Assembly: GCA_036867785.1 (NCBI GenBank)
Contig: CP145426.1
Location: 186,001-250,000 of the forward strand
Source of the DNA: Plasmodiophora brassicae
Lineage: Eukaryota > Endomyxa: Phytomyxea > Phytomyxea > Plasmodiophorida
Length of the DNA: 64,000 bases
Direction of reading: 5' to 3'
Below, one piece after another: positions 44,707 to 55,068 of the stretch. How positions within the stretch are numbered: position 1 is the stretch's first letter; each line of letters starts with the position of its first letter. The notes beneath the pieces were generated by a model that saw only the letters and a list, made by a program, of their open reading frames with translations, ran no database searches and had not been told where the DNA came from. The position numbers and the translations under genes are program-made.

Positions 44707-44886
44707 TGATTCAAGCAGTTCGAAGCGCTTAGGAAAGTGAAAGTCCCCAGTGTATCTAACGTGGGGGAAGCCGACGTCCCCATGACGTCGCACACACAGT
44801 GGCACGGTCGCCACTGTGCACCAGTTGCGTCACGTCGTCGTGACTCATGGGTCGGCCACTGTCGCTAGCCTTCCCATTATGAATCA
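44707..44886 (-). repeat. LTR of retrotransposon 2 (5' in element sense)
   Basis: 180 bp ending ATGAATCA on the plus strand, followed by the target duplication CAGGA at 44887-44891, where the LINE frame resumes. Confidence 0.92.
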
Positions 44887-47004
44887 CAGGATTTCCGTTA
44901 CTACGAGATGCCATATGCACAAGTACAACTACGGCGGTACTATCGGCAATTGCTAACGACACCCTATTAGGACAAGAGTACGACACATGGGATGGGGAGG
45001 GCGATGGCTGGACCCCCCTCGGATTAGTGGAAAAGACCCTCTCTGAATACATGCCCAGAGCGTACACGGACGTCCACCCAAAAGTAAAAATCGACGAGCA
45101 GATACTAGAAAACCTCTACCGAGTCCAATTCCACACAAGTTCTAGAGCAGAGGCTATAGACAAACACCTTGCAGGGGAACTACTACCGCAAGAAGCTCCA
45201 GTAGAAATATGGACTGACGGAAGCCTTACACCGGGAGAAAATGCAGGGGCAGCCGCCCTGTATATTGATAACAGGACCGACCCGCCTACAGAGGAAGTAA
45301 GGGAAACTGCACTTAGCTCCATCATAGTGCAATCCAGTTACGAGACGGAACTCATTGCACTAGGATGTGGCCTGGACACAGCCGCCGAACAAGACGTCAA
45401 AGACACCAAAGTACACATATTTTCGGACTCTTTATCGTGGATCAAACAACTACAGGCCCTCCCAACAAGACCCAAAAGGGTACATGACGAGGTGGCAGCC
45501 TGCGCAGATAAACTGGCCCAACTGGTAGCGAACAACAATGAGGTACACGTACACTTCATCCCTAGCCACGTCCCATTACCGAAAGACGAGCCAGCTCCGA
45601 GCAGCAAGATGGAAAGCGAAACCACGGACGACACCGAAGCACAAAGCGACTGCGGAAGCACACAAGACCTGAGCCCAGTGCGGAAACAAAACCATAACCG
45701 AGAACCACCTGTAGAAAACCGCAAGGACCTATCGGAAGCAGACGGTGAAAAAATGAATGACTGTACCAACTCGCAACCCCTGTATCTTACACTGAAAGAA
45801 ATCCAAAACCAGACACCGCCCTCTCCTACCAACTACGACCATACCGACACGGACAGTAGCAGTGAGAATCTAATACCCGCCTACGTAGACAAAACCCACC
45901 CCATCCAAATAGAGCCCAGCGAGCCCAACGACTCTGATTGCAGCAGCGACGATGACTCAGACTCGGACTCCGCCACCCCCCGCAGAAGGAAATTCCTTGA
46001 AATAGGGCACAGCGAAGAAATCGACAAACTAGCCAAACGGGCGGCCAAGAAAGGTATATGCGGAGTTGAACACTCCCCATTCATATCCTCCTACAAACTC
46101 CATTTGAGACGCATGGCAGCCGACCGATTAGAAGATCATCTAAAGAACAACATCAAAGAAAGCAAATGGGAAGACTATCCCAACCGACAACGATATCGAG
46201 ACGACGCAAAAAACATAGCATACGACAGCAGAAAAATCCATACTCACCCCCTGCTGAATCGCGCCCGCTCGGGACACTGCGGCGCACGGCAGCACCTCTA
46301 TAACATCAGCCAAGACTTGGCCGGAGAGTCATCTCAATGCCGGCACTGCGGGAACGCAGCCGAAACCATCGAGCATCAACTCTTGCACTGCACCGCATTA
46401 CATCACAAACTACAACAAGAACGCGACGCATACGCGAGACTGTGGAAAAACTCCTTCACAGAAGCCCTCTGGAAATATGAAGACGAGATGACTAACATTC
46501 TCAAGTCTGCAAAGAACAAAAAGTGCCTATACATCTAACAAACACGCCAAGACCACAACACCACCCAGAACGAAGAACAAAGCCGTGCTGATATGCGACC
46601 AACGAGATCTCGCGGTGCAGGTTACCCTGCCCCGCCAAGGCCACAGGGCCTAAATGTTATGGGTGCCCGACAGCCCAGTAAGTGTCGTTTAGGAGTTTTC
46701 TTAGGGGATCACTTGAGCAGGTTGGAAGGCGAAGGGGCGCCTGTAAAACAGGTGACCACCTCCCACGTGGGGGTGGATGTCGTCAGTAGTGCAGCCAGAT
46801 CTACCACAGTGAGGAAGATCAAAGTCTACGAACCTGTGGGGTGCTCTTTGAGCCCTCAGACTCGCCCCGGAGTCGCCAACCTGCGAGATCCCAGCACAAA
46901 GGTGACAGGCCGGCACTGCCAGGCCGGGAGAAGCTGCCGTTCTGGAAGCGATCCTACGGTCCTCGGAACCGAAACCGAGGCGCCTGCCTGAAAAGCGCGA
47001 AACA

Positions 47005-47031
47005 CAAATAAACTAAACTAAACTAAACTAA
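47005..47031. repeat. LINE 3' tail of AAACT repeats
   Basis: Tandem AAACT units end the LINE just before the right target duplication at 47032-47043. Short simple-repeat tails of this kind, rather than poly(A), are common in I- and R1-type LINEs. Confidence 0.85.
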
Positions 47032-47043
47032 ATATATGACAAC

Positions 47044-47546
47044 CCGTCTCCCTCCAAATGGCAGCCTATCACAACCAGTCTACCTTTTATTGGGTTCGTC
47101 CAGCTGGCCTGGCTCGGTTTCTTGGTAAACGTACGTAGTTGGAAAGCGTTATAAGTGGGCATATATATAATGCTTCACAGTTGGGGCAACTGGCATGGTT
47201 CGTAAGCTTGAAATTGGCAGAATGTGTGTACCGACATCATCTGTCCATTTACCTCCTCGTGTCGCTACTACTGGAGCAATGGTACGAGAAGCAGAAGGTC
47301 GGGAAGTTCCACAGGCGATCCACAACCGTCAGGAAGACGTCCGCGCGCAGGATGGAGCGACCACTGACCATGTAGTTCAGATCTCTAGACTCACTGAGCA
47401 GGGTGCACTGGTTGCAGGGGGAGGTACGCACGTACCCGCAACGCGCGAGGACAGCATTCGAACATGAGTTCGCAACGGGAGTTGGTATTCTACTGTTTTG
47501 TAGTATATGGCAGATGTATTGCCGAACGGTCGGGATCTCGATTCCA
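47044..47546. other. Non-coding flank after the LINE
   Basis: About 500 bp between the LINE right target duplication and the next gene. If a host gene was interrupted at 30697 its remainder should start here, but I see no convincing exon. Confidence 0.35.
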
Positions 47547-48926
47547 TTAGAGGTCCGGCAGACTCAGCAAACTAACGATGACATCGTATCCCAGGAAACG
47601 TGCCAAATCCACCGGAGTTAGATTGTAGATGTCTGGCTGACAGGTGTTGATCCCGGGACGGCTCAGCAACCGTTCGACGACAACGGTATTGTTTTCAACA
47701 ACAGCCCAGTGCAGAGGTGCCCGCCGATGTTCCTTGTCAATAGCATTAACCTGAACATCACCGATCGCAATGAGATGGTCCACGATGCGGCGATTGTTGT
47801 TCAGCACGGCAATGTGCAACGGTGTGAACATGTTCTGGTCCACGGCATCGGCTTCAGCGCCGTGCTTCAGCAGCTAATTCTTGAAGAGGCGAATGTCTCC
47901 CCTTGCCGCGACACGATGCAGTGCTGTACCACGATCATCTGCTGCATTGATTTCAGTTCGTCCGTCCTCCAACAGCAACTCGAAGGCGGCACTGTGCCCC
48001 TGATCTAGGGCTCGGAGCAGTGGCGTCCTGCCTGATTTATCAACCGCATTGACCTCAAGCCAAGGGCATAACAGCAACAACTGGATGACACGAAGGTGTC
48101 CAAATTCTGCCGCCAGATGCAGGGGCGTGGACCCACCAATGTTGTCGCCCTCGTTGACTTGAACCTCGGGGCCATTCCTCAGTAACTCAACAATAGAATC
48201 TTCTCCATTGCGTGCCGCCCAGTGGAGCAAGGTCTGGCCAAAGTTGTCCCAAGGGACGTTATGAACAACGAGCCCCACATTACCTTCGTATGCAAGGTGG
48301 CTGTAAATGCTATCGACGATCTCCTGCTGTCTTTCGTCGATCGCTACCTGATAAAGCCGCACAATGCCAGGGACGTTTCCAACCACATCATTGATGGCCT
48401 CCAGGGACAGCATGCCACGTATGGCGGCGACATCGCCGCAAGTGCGTTTGGAGGATCCAATAAACGTCACGAGAATGCAAACGTCGAGGTCTCTTGCGGC
48501 TGTGAACACACGGGCCTGGGCCTCTGATCTGGTTCCATCGTTGTCAGTTGCACGTTCGAATTCCACATAGCCACATCGAAACGTGGAACGCCGTCAACCT
48601 ATTGTACGTCCGTTAGTTGCCACCAGTAATAATAATCAATAATGTGGAAATACCGTGCCCAAATACGGGACTGTGTTGATGAAGTTGACCAACACGATCA
48701 GTTCGGCGTTGGCGACGGTCTCAAGGAACAGATGACCTTCTTCTTGTTTGCGACGACGTTCTAGATACCCTGAGAGAGCAACGCCACGCGACGTGTCGAC
48801 CTCATGGCATACGTTGCCGTCGGAGGGGCATAACGTGAACGAGTGATCAGTAGCGCCGCCACTGACTGCAGCGAGCGCAACTATGAACGCTATCAGGGTG
48901 CGAGTTTCCTTGGCCGTCATCGGCAT
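47547..48926 (-). CDS. Second signal-peptide SKP1-like/ankyrin gene, with an in-frame stop
   Basis: Exon 1 starts at 48926 with MPMTAKETRTLIAFIVALAA, a signal peptide, then CPSDGNVCHEVDTSRGVALS and ELIVLVNFINTVP, the first half of the same SKP1-like fold as the gene at 530. A GTATTT donor ends it near 48667; exon 2 gives SEAQARVFTAARDLDVCILV, GSSKRTCGDVAAIRG and then about seven ankyrin repeats. The exon junction is uncertain: one acceptor lies near 48536 (CCAG), another near 48606 would leave an early stop. At 47874-47876 a TAG interrupts the ankyrin region (RLFKN-stop-LLKHGAE), with perfect repeat sequence on both sides. This may be a recent pseudogene, or a truncated product; the rest is well kept. 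Confidence 0.7.
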
Positions 48927-50242
48927 CCTATTCGTGAAGGCTGCAACGATACTCTTGCGTGGTTCTTGATGACGATTGAGGCCTGTTGTAGGTCTTCGGA
49001 GTTCGCATGACGCCAACCCGTAGTCCGGGACTGGCTGCGCGGGGCGCAGAAACATTAAGGCGATGGTCCCTATACAGACATCCTATTCTTAGAATCGTCA
49101 CCCAACATGTTTCTGTAAATCATCGCCCATCGGCATCGTTCCGATGGTCAAAACGGGTGTTCTGCGCTACCTTGTGCGTTCTCAGGAGCGTCCATTGCCA
49201 ACGACGGGGGTTTTGACACGACGCTTTCCAAATGGAACAGGTTCGCTACTAATTAACTGGACGTTGATGAGGGAGGAGGAAGCTGCGGTGCAAGTAATTT
49301 CATCAACGTTTAGATTTGCATGTACGTGTATCGTATGTACAGCATATACAGCAGCACCTATGATGTTGTTCGCGGTCATCACCCCAGTCTTGACGCAGCC
49401 CGCCAAGTTTACGGATCCGTTCCGGACAAGCACAGCCAACTGTCCCGCCAGACCAGTCGTGTGCTTCCAAGAATAGATCGCGGACTTCCGGACTCTGGAG
49501 ACCGTCAGGGACTCCGGAGACGCAGTGGTGTGAGGACTGTCGTGCAGTGCAATACACGGATAACAACCGCGACGGACTCGCCAGCCCGTCAGTGACAAGT
49601 GGAGGGCGTAAAGCCAGACGGCCCGAAAACCAGACAGGCAATCAGCAAGAGAGACAGACTTCAGAGAGACAGCAGCCAGCTTCTGAATTACGCGAACGTC
49701 TCGAAGTTTGAACGACGACGTGACAGCTAGCATGAATCCAAAGGGTTACAAATATGATGACGACATGGTACGTTGCAACGAGGTTGTCTAGGTAAGCAGG
49801 AATTCCATGGTCCTCGAATCCTACGATGGAGCACGCGAAGAGCTAGCTGTTACTGTGTACAGCGTGGCCCTGCTGAACGAAAGCGTCACGCGGAACTACA
49901 CGCCTTGCGGAATGACAACGCTGCATTGGCAGTCAACGGTCACTGTAAATTCAAGTTTCGTTGGTGCATATGTGCTTGCTTTCAATTTGGCTTCTGGTGA
50001 TATCGACGCGAGGCACGCCACGCAAGAATCAACGTTGCACGATCAAGCAGGTGCACTGGATAACACAGGCGCAGTTCACTACTTCATTGCTTGTTGTCGA
50101 AACCGCAGTTAATTCACAACGATCAGCCCATGTGGAGGGCGGTGTAAAACAGTGAAGCAATCTTGCAATCCAACCAGAAATTCAATCTTGGCGGACGCGA
50201 CGATCGCCAGACGGTTTACTTACTGAATAGTACACTCATGGC
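48927..50242. other. Intergenic, no gene recognised
   Basis: About 1.3 kb. One plus-strand frame (49807-50112) includes GMTTLHWQSTV, faintly ankyrin-like, but the rest does not follow the repeat. I do not call a gene. Confidence 0.35.
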
Positions 50243-51330
50243 ATGGGGGTGTCGGCGTCGGCCGGTGATCACACATCGATCAGTACCCACGCTGCCAGCG
50301 GACCGTCGTTCATGGCCGAACTGACCGCGATCGTCGTCGTGATTCCAGGGTGCAGAATCCGGACATCCTGTTGGCGTCGAACTATACGCCCACCTGCTCC
50401 AGAAGGACGCCCACCTGGTCTTCGCGGTAACGGCCTCTGGAAGTTTGTTGCAATTCGCTGACATGACGATGCCGAAGGTCGTTGCAATTCGCTGACGTAA
50501 CGATGACGAAAGTTGTCGAGCAAGTGGCCAAAAGACCGACAGGGGACGTCCGGTCGCGGAAGGATGGCAACCGTTACGACGGTTTGCTGTCGTCAGCGGC
50601 CTGGAGGAATAAGGCCCGCATCCGACTCCATCGACATGTTCGCCTAACTCATTGAGGTCTTTGCAGACCGCATCGTACGACATGTGCGACTACGCGTTCG
50701 TGCGTATCTGCTATGCCCCGTCGTGCTGTACGTCTGGGATCAGTGAATCTTGTCCCGATGGCAGATGCGCTTTAGCCCTGCGCCGCGGTCGTCGTGTGCC
50801 TGCGCTCAACGCTCCGCAAGGTCCACGTCTGGCGCTCCGCCTGCATCGAGATACCCTAACGGGAGAGTGTGCCGGCCAGTGTCCATAGCCGGCTGCAAGT
50901 TCGCGAGCAATCAAGAGCATGGGCCCATATTTGCAGCAGCGTGCGTTCCAACAGGCGGTTTCGTTGCTGCACCCAATGTCGCGACGAGCACCGGCGTTGC
51001 TCGACGGCCTGGCCGGCATTCTGCCCTCCCAGCCCGCGATCGAAAACAACCCGAAGTACCTGACGGTTCTAAGCAAATTCGACAGCGACGACGGCGCGCG
51101 TAACGTCAAAATGGACACATGGAGGCGGCTTGTGCAACACGTTGGCCTTTGGGTCCAGTTCATCCGCCGTCGTTTCCATCATTTGCCGGCCGCGGCACTC
51201 GGTACTGACGGTCGGGCGTCGTCGGCCGCGACTACGATTTCGTCGGCCAGTCCACGCGTACGTGCTTCACCCTTGTTCGGATTCCAGCGCCGACTGTGTC
51301 GTGCTCGCCGCGCGCCCGTCGACAGGTAAA
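50243..51330 (+). pseudogene. Decayed copy of the TBC-like gene at 56.2-57.4 kb
   Basis: Pieces in different frames match the gene at 56195-57408: VPTLPA...SFMA near 50285, a block near 50660-50740 (DMCDYAFVRICYAP) and GPYLQQRAFQQAVSLLHPM near 50920. Nucleotide similarity around 50670-50820 and 56940-57080 is obvious. This copy also keeps LYAHLLQKDAHLVFAVTASG near 50385-50445, which I do not see in the other. Frames change several times, so I read it as a pseudogene. Confidence 0.65.
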
Positions 51331-51452
51331 CATTACAAACTCGACGTCGCCTGGTTGGTCGTCGGGCGGTAGTGACGACTGCTATAATGTCTACCACTGC
51401 GTTTCATCTCAATTAGTCCCATCGTGCAATGTACTTCGAAAGTAAAGTCCTA
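51331..51452. other. AT-rich flank of the DNA transposon
   Basis: Short AT-rich sequence leading to the TA target of the element at 51453. Confidence 0.4.
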
Positions 51453-52506
51453 CAGTGATTACCGTAATTAGTCTGTATGCGCAATTAGTGTTAGTTCATA
51501 ATTAGTGTGATACACACTATTCAGGGTCGGGTGCTCTTGGCACACCTCAGTATATATAGTACAACACTGGTAAATACATGCGAAATGTACCATGAAAATT
51601 CAAATTTCATTATGTAAGTACATTAAGGAACGACTTCGCCTTCAAAATGGTTGCGATGTTTTGCAACAATCGCCTGGAGCTCGGGTGATAGCTGCTGGAT
51701 GCGCCATTCGCCGGTGACATCCTTGGACAAACCGCACCGGATCATCGCCTTGCGAGCATACTTGAGCCCATTCGCATCGCGACAGGAGTCCACGTACTTG
51801 ACCGAATCAGCAGCAAGTTTGAGAAAGAACGTTTTGCCCGGATTCTTGAGTGCCCCCGACACCCGTTGCCTGCTGTTCGCATTGGGCTGGACCTGAACTC
51901 GTTGGGAAACATGCGAATCGTCCGAGCGAACAGGCCTGGCTTTCGTCGTCGATCATCCACTTCACGACCCTGATTCTTGACTGCTGGGTACAGAGGTGCT
52001 GCAGTTTTCTCTTACGTGCCGAATCGTTGCGGGCATTCGCATCATCATCTTCAATCCTAACCTCCTCTTCGGCGCCGTCGCCTTGCTGCTGTTCCGGTTC
52101 TCGTGGCACTTGATCATGCGGCTGCCGATGCTGCTGATGCAGCTGCGATCGAGCAAACGCGGCAGCAAGAGGTGACGCAGAGAAGACAGACAACGCTTGT
52201 GACGATGACGTCGCTGGAGCCATCCGCGTATCTCACGTGAACAAACAGAGTGCAATCATTTCCGGGTCCCTGCGGGCTCAGCGGCCAGCACGTGCGGCGT
52301 CCGTGGGGACTGGCTCGCACTGCGGCGCTGCGTATGCCTATACACACTAATTACGTGTGAAAATAAATAGTGTGTATCACAGTATTCATGCCAGCACCTA
52401 TATAGTGTTAATTCGCATTTAGTGTTATACACACTAATCAAGGGTTGAGCCTCTAAAATCGCTAACACCTAATTAGTCTGATACAGACTAATTACGGTAA
52501 TCACTG
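51453..52506 (-). mobile_element. Tc1/mariner (pogo-like) DNA transposon, degenerate
   Basis: A 1,054-bp element with 26-bp terminal inverted repeats beginning CAGTGATTACCG (51453-51478 and 52481-52506), flanked by TA on each side. Several copies of an ATTAGTGTxATACACACT-like motif sit just inside both ends. The minus strand between 52223 and 51623 encodes a basic helix (RIRVVKWMIDDE), GLFARTIRMFPNEFR, then SGALKNPGKTFFLKLAA and a Gly/Leu-rich end. These fall in different frames (about two frameshifts), and no DDE catalytic core is present. It is either an internally deleted copy or a short element carrying only the DNA-binding part. Confidence 0.7.
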
Positions 52507-52584
52507 TAGCTTCGTGAATCTATCACCAGACCACACTGTTATCAGTCAAGCAACGTATATCACCAGTCCAGGCTGAAGTCGTTA

Positions 52585-55068
52585 TCAGCGACGGTCGAGG
52601 AATTCAAGCAGTGACGACTGACTGAACGATCTGCAATGCTGCCGGATGAACGCGGTCATGCGGTTGATGCTTATGGCCACGATACCGCGGTAGAGGATAC
52701 TAATTGAGTCGTGATTGCGGGCGAAGTAGAAGTCGTGTCCGAATTGGGCACGTTGCAGTATGTCAACGAATGTGTCCTTGGAGAGATAATCACGCGTGCT
52801 CACCAGCCGGCAAAAGGCGTCCACTGACGGCAACCTGGCGGCCAGGGTGACCACTATCTGGAACAGCATCTCCAACTGCCCCCTCAAGCGGTGACGGTAC
52901 CGATTCCGTTGAGTCAAGAATATTGCGGTGGACATCTCCTCGGCGGCGCAGCGTAGCCAATGGATAACGTTAATCGCAGCCGTATGCAGGATCGTCCACC
53001 GAGCAGGAACGTCGCGGTGCACAACAACCTCAGTAAGAATACCCAGGCGTTGCGCTTGCTCCATGACAATCTCTACAGCAGTCAGATCCATCATGACAGC
53101 CCAGTGGATCGGTGACAACCCGTCATAAAGCTCGAGAAGGAACGCCTGAAGGGCACTGTCGCCTTCGAGAGCGCGGATCGAGTTCAGCATTGGGCCGAGC
53201 GGTTGGACGCCGATCTTCGACTTCATGAGGTCCGCGTGATGAGGTTTCATTCGCAATACGCGGCGACGTGCTAGATGGCCGATGGTCAAGGTCATCGAAG
53301 CCGGCCATGTCAACAACGCAACTATGCCTCGAGGACTGCCCGCGCAGGCCATCACCGCGACTTCGTAGGCAGACATGGTTCCATTGGCGGCGGCCACGAG
53401 GTTCGTGAGGATGGACATGACGGGTTTGTCGTCGCAGGGATTCCGTTGGCGTAACCAGTGTTCGATACAGGATGCACCAGAAGCTGAACGGTTCAGTGCT
53501 CCCCAGACCCAGTCCAGGTTTGATGCACGGAGCAGGATCCAATGTACGATATCGCCGGTCATGCAGTTCTTGTGGAAGACAGTGTACCCGTGTTCGTTAA
53601 CGTGACGCAGAGCCGCCTGGACGTTGGCGTCGGTGGCGTGTCGCGCTAGATGATCCAAGGTACTGACGGGATGGCGAACACGGCAGACGTCGACATTGGT
53701 GAGGGCGGCGACACCGGAGCCACTGAGGATCACAGCGCCGTCATCGAACATGGTCAGAGGCATTTCGCTAGGGACCCATGGATCATCGACGCTAATCGCA
53801 CGGATCAGGACACGTCGCTTCCAATCACACTCGTCGAATTGCGCGCCGTATCGTCGACGAAGTGCGTTCAAACAGGGCTTCAGCAGCATGGGGTTCTTGT
53901 CATCAGCCATTCCGAAATGCTGCCGGTACGATTCGAATTTGTACCATATCGTCAGGTAGATATCGTCCAGGTCCTCGTAATAAGGATGAAACGTCATAAT
54001 TTGCTTCGCGAGTGTAGACGCTTCGTGCTTGTCCGGATTCAGGCGTGCGGCAGATATTTCCATTCTAAACAACGTTCCAGACCCCAGCGTGATGAGCAGG
54101 TTGGCCGTGTGGAAGTCATCTGCAGCGACCGCTTCACTCAGGAGTATATCGAAGCGATCTTTCTCGGGTATGGCGACGCCGAGAGTTCGATCTGTATAAT
54201 ACCTACAAAGATCCGTTCCATGTGCCACCATGACCTTCAGTAGGTCATCGTCCAAGTTGCGATTCCGTCCCGGTAGCTTGATCAGAGTGTAGATATTGCG
54301 GAACGCCAGACCTGATAGGGACACCCGTACCAGGTCGCGGTGGTGTTCAGGAAGCAATTTCAACAGGGCAGCCGTAATCTCATCTCGTTCATCGTACGGG
54401 ACGGGGTATACGTTATTCGCAGCAAATATTCTGGATGCTGTTGCCACGTAACTGTCAAAGCCTGCGACATCATGGAACGCGACGTGATGCTGGCGAAGGA
54501 ATCGAAAGGCATACAGAGCTCGTTTCCGGTGCTGGGCGTCGTCGTACAGTTGCGATGTGTGTCGTATAGCAACTCCAAGGGCATACCCGTCAGCCAATCG
54601 CCAATCGACCGCCATCGCCTTGAGCATCATTTCGAAACGGCCCGCAGCAATATCATGTCCAATATTGAACAACTGGTCAAGGAGTAGGATCTGGGGACGC
54701 AACGGCACCCGGTGACGAAGATATCTGCGCGCCCATTCACCCGATACATAGCGAAGTCGGCAGGGATCCTCGAAGCAGGAGAGAAGTGTGTCCAGACAGG
54801 CTTCTGGTTCGAACAGCGTTTTCCACTGGCGTCGAATGCGCAAAGCGTCCCGAGCGCTAGAAGACAGGACCAGGCTGTTCGACACTTGTGTCAGGTTGCG
54901 AACGTCGGTGTCGTCAAGGTTCGAAAGGAGCCTTGGTATCAGGTCGTCTGCAGGACATTTCGCAAATAGATCATCAGGGTTATTACGAGACGCGCGCCCA
55001 GTTGCCAGCAGAGTGCATGCAAGGACGACAACGGTGACGGAAACCGACGCCATCCGGAACGAAGTCAC
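52585..55068 (-). CDS. Signal-peptide F-box + degenerate ankyrin protein
   Basis: An intronless 827-residue protein. The start gives MASVSVTVVVLACTLLATGR, a signal peptide. Residues ~38-85 match an F-box: CPADDLIPRLLSNLDDTDVR, NLTQVSNSL, then a W (RRQWKTLF). The long remainder is mostly helical with scattered ankyrin-like cores (GYTVFHKNCMTGD, LSPIHWAVMMDLTAVEIVM, WTILHTAAINVIHWL). F-box proteins bind SKP1 and present substrates to cullin ubiquitin ligases. Here the F-box protein lies 3.7 kb from a secreted SKP1-like/ankyrin gene, both on the minus strand. The F-box call rests on pattern, not on a database search. Confidence 0.7.
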   Translation of the reverse strand: MTSFRMASVSVTVVVLACTLLATGRASRNNPDDLFAKCPADDLIPRLLSNLDDTDVRNLTQVSNSLVLSSSARDALRIRRQWKTLFEPEACLDTLLSCFEDPCRLRYVSGEWARRYLRHRVPLRPQILLLDQLFNIGHDIAAGRFEMMLKAMAVDWRLADGYALGVAIRHTSQLYDDAQHRKRALYAFRFLRQHHVAFHDVAGFDSYVATASRIFAANNVYPVPYDERDEITAALLKLLPEHHRDLVRVSLSGLAFRNIYTLIKLPGRNRNLDDDLLKVMVAHGTDLCRYYTDRTLGVAIPEKDRFDILLSEAVAADDFHTANLLITLGSGTLFRMEISAARLNPDKHEASTLAKQIMTFHPYYEDLDDIYLTIWYKFESYRQHFGMADDKNPMLLKPCLNALRRRYGAQFDECDWKRRVLIRAISVDDPWVPSEMPLTMFDDGAVILSGSGVAALTNVDVCRVRHPVSTLDHLARHATDANVQAALRHVNEHGYTVFHKNCMTGDIVHWILLRASNLDWVWGALNRSASGASCIEHWLRQRNPCDDKPVMSILTNLVAAANGTMSAYEVAVMACAGSPRGIVALLTWPASMTLTIGHLARRRVLRMKPHHADLMKSKIGVQPLGPMLNSIRALEGDSALQAFLLELYDGLSPIHWAVMMDLTAVEIVMEQAQRLGILTEVVVHRDVPARWTILHTAAINVIHWLRCAAEEMSTAIFLTQRNRYRHRLRGQLEMLFQIVVTLAARLPSVDAFCRLVSTRDYLSKDTFVDILQRAQFGHDFYFARNHDSISILYRGIVAISINRMTAFIRQHCRSFSQSSLLEFLDRR

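Larger units (their letters stand above)
39761..44886 (-). mobile_element. LTR retrotransposon 2: Ty1/Copia type
   Basis: Fossil record entry. LTRs are 39761-39940 and 44707-44886 (180 bp each, identical by eye, TG...CA ends) with target duplication CAGGA on both sides. On the minus strand a gag-protease frame (43216-44685) has an N-terminal coiled coil, a UBN2-type Copia capsid, the knuckle CFNCGKAGHRAADC and a protease-like FIVDNAATCGHV. A second frame (39947-43210) has integrase (HARCGH, then the D-D-E core), an acidic linker, reverse transcriptase (VFVDDFMMFG) and RNase H. It looks whole or nearly so, and young. It is inserted in the LINE in reverse orientation. Confidence 0.9.
30698..47031 (+). 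mobile_element. LINE (APE-RT-RNase H class), split by three insertions
   Basis: Removing the nested elements leaves about 5.8 kb. A long frame from 30718 has a variable N-terminal part, then an AP-endonuclease domain (VNIEQWNARTL, LCISELGS, IITGDLNTRD, LDSDHKITII) and the start of reverse transcriptase (GGVDGITNVLLK, PLPKAKPGEFRPIAL). It resumes at 38561 with FYDFTKAFDRV (motif A), SGIPQG and YVDDIATW (motif C). After the second LTR element it continues in frame as AMTG/FPLLRDA and then an RNase H domain (EIWTDGSL, ETELIAL, FSDSLSW, IPSH) and a terminal CRHCG...H...C motif. A TGA at 39147-39149 in motif B and a frameshift near 39600 show this copy is dead. Architecture fits the I/R1-like group. 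Confidence 0.9.
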
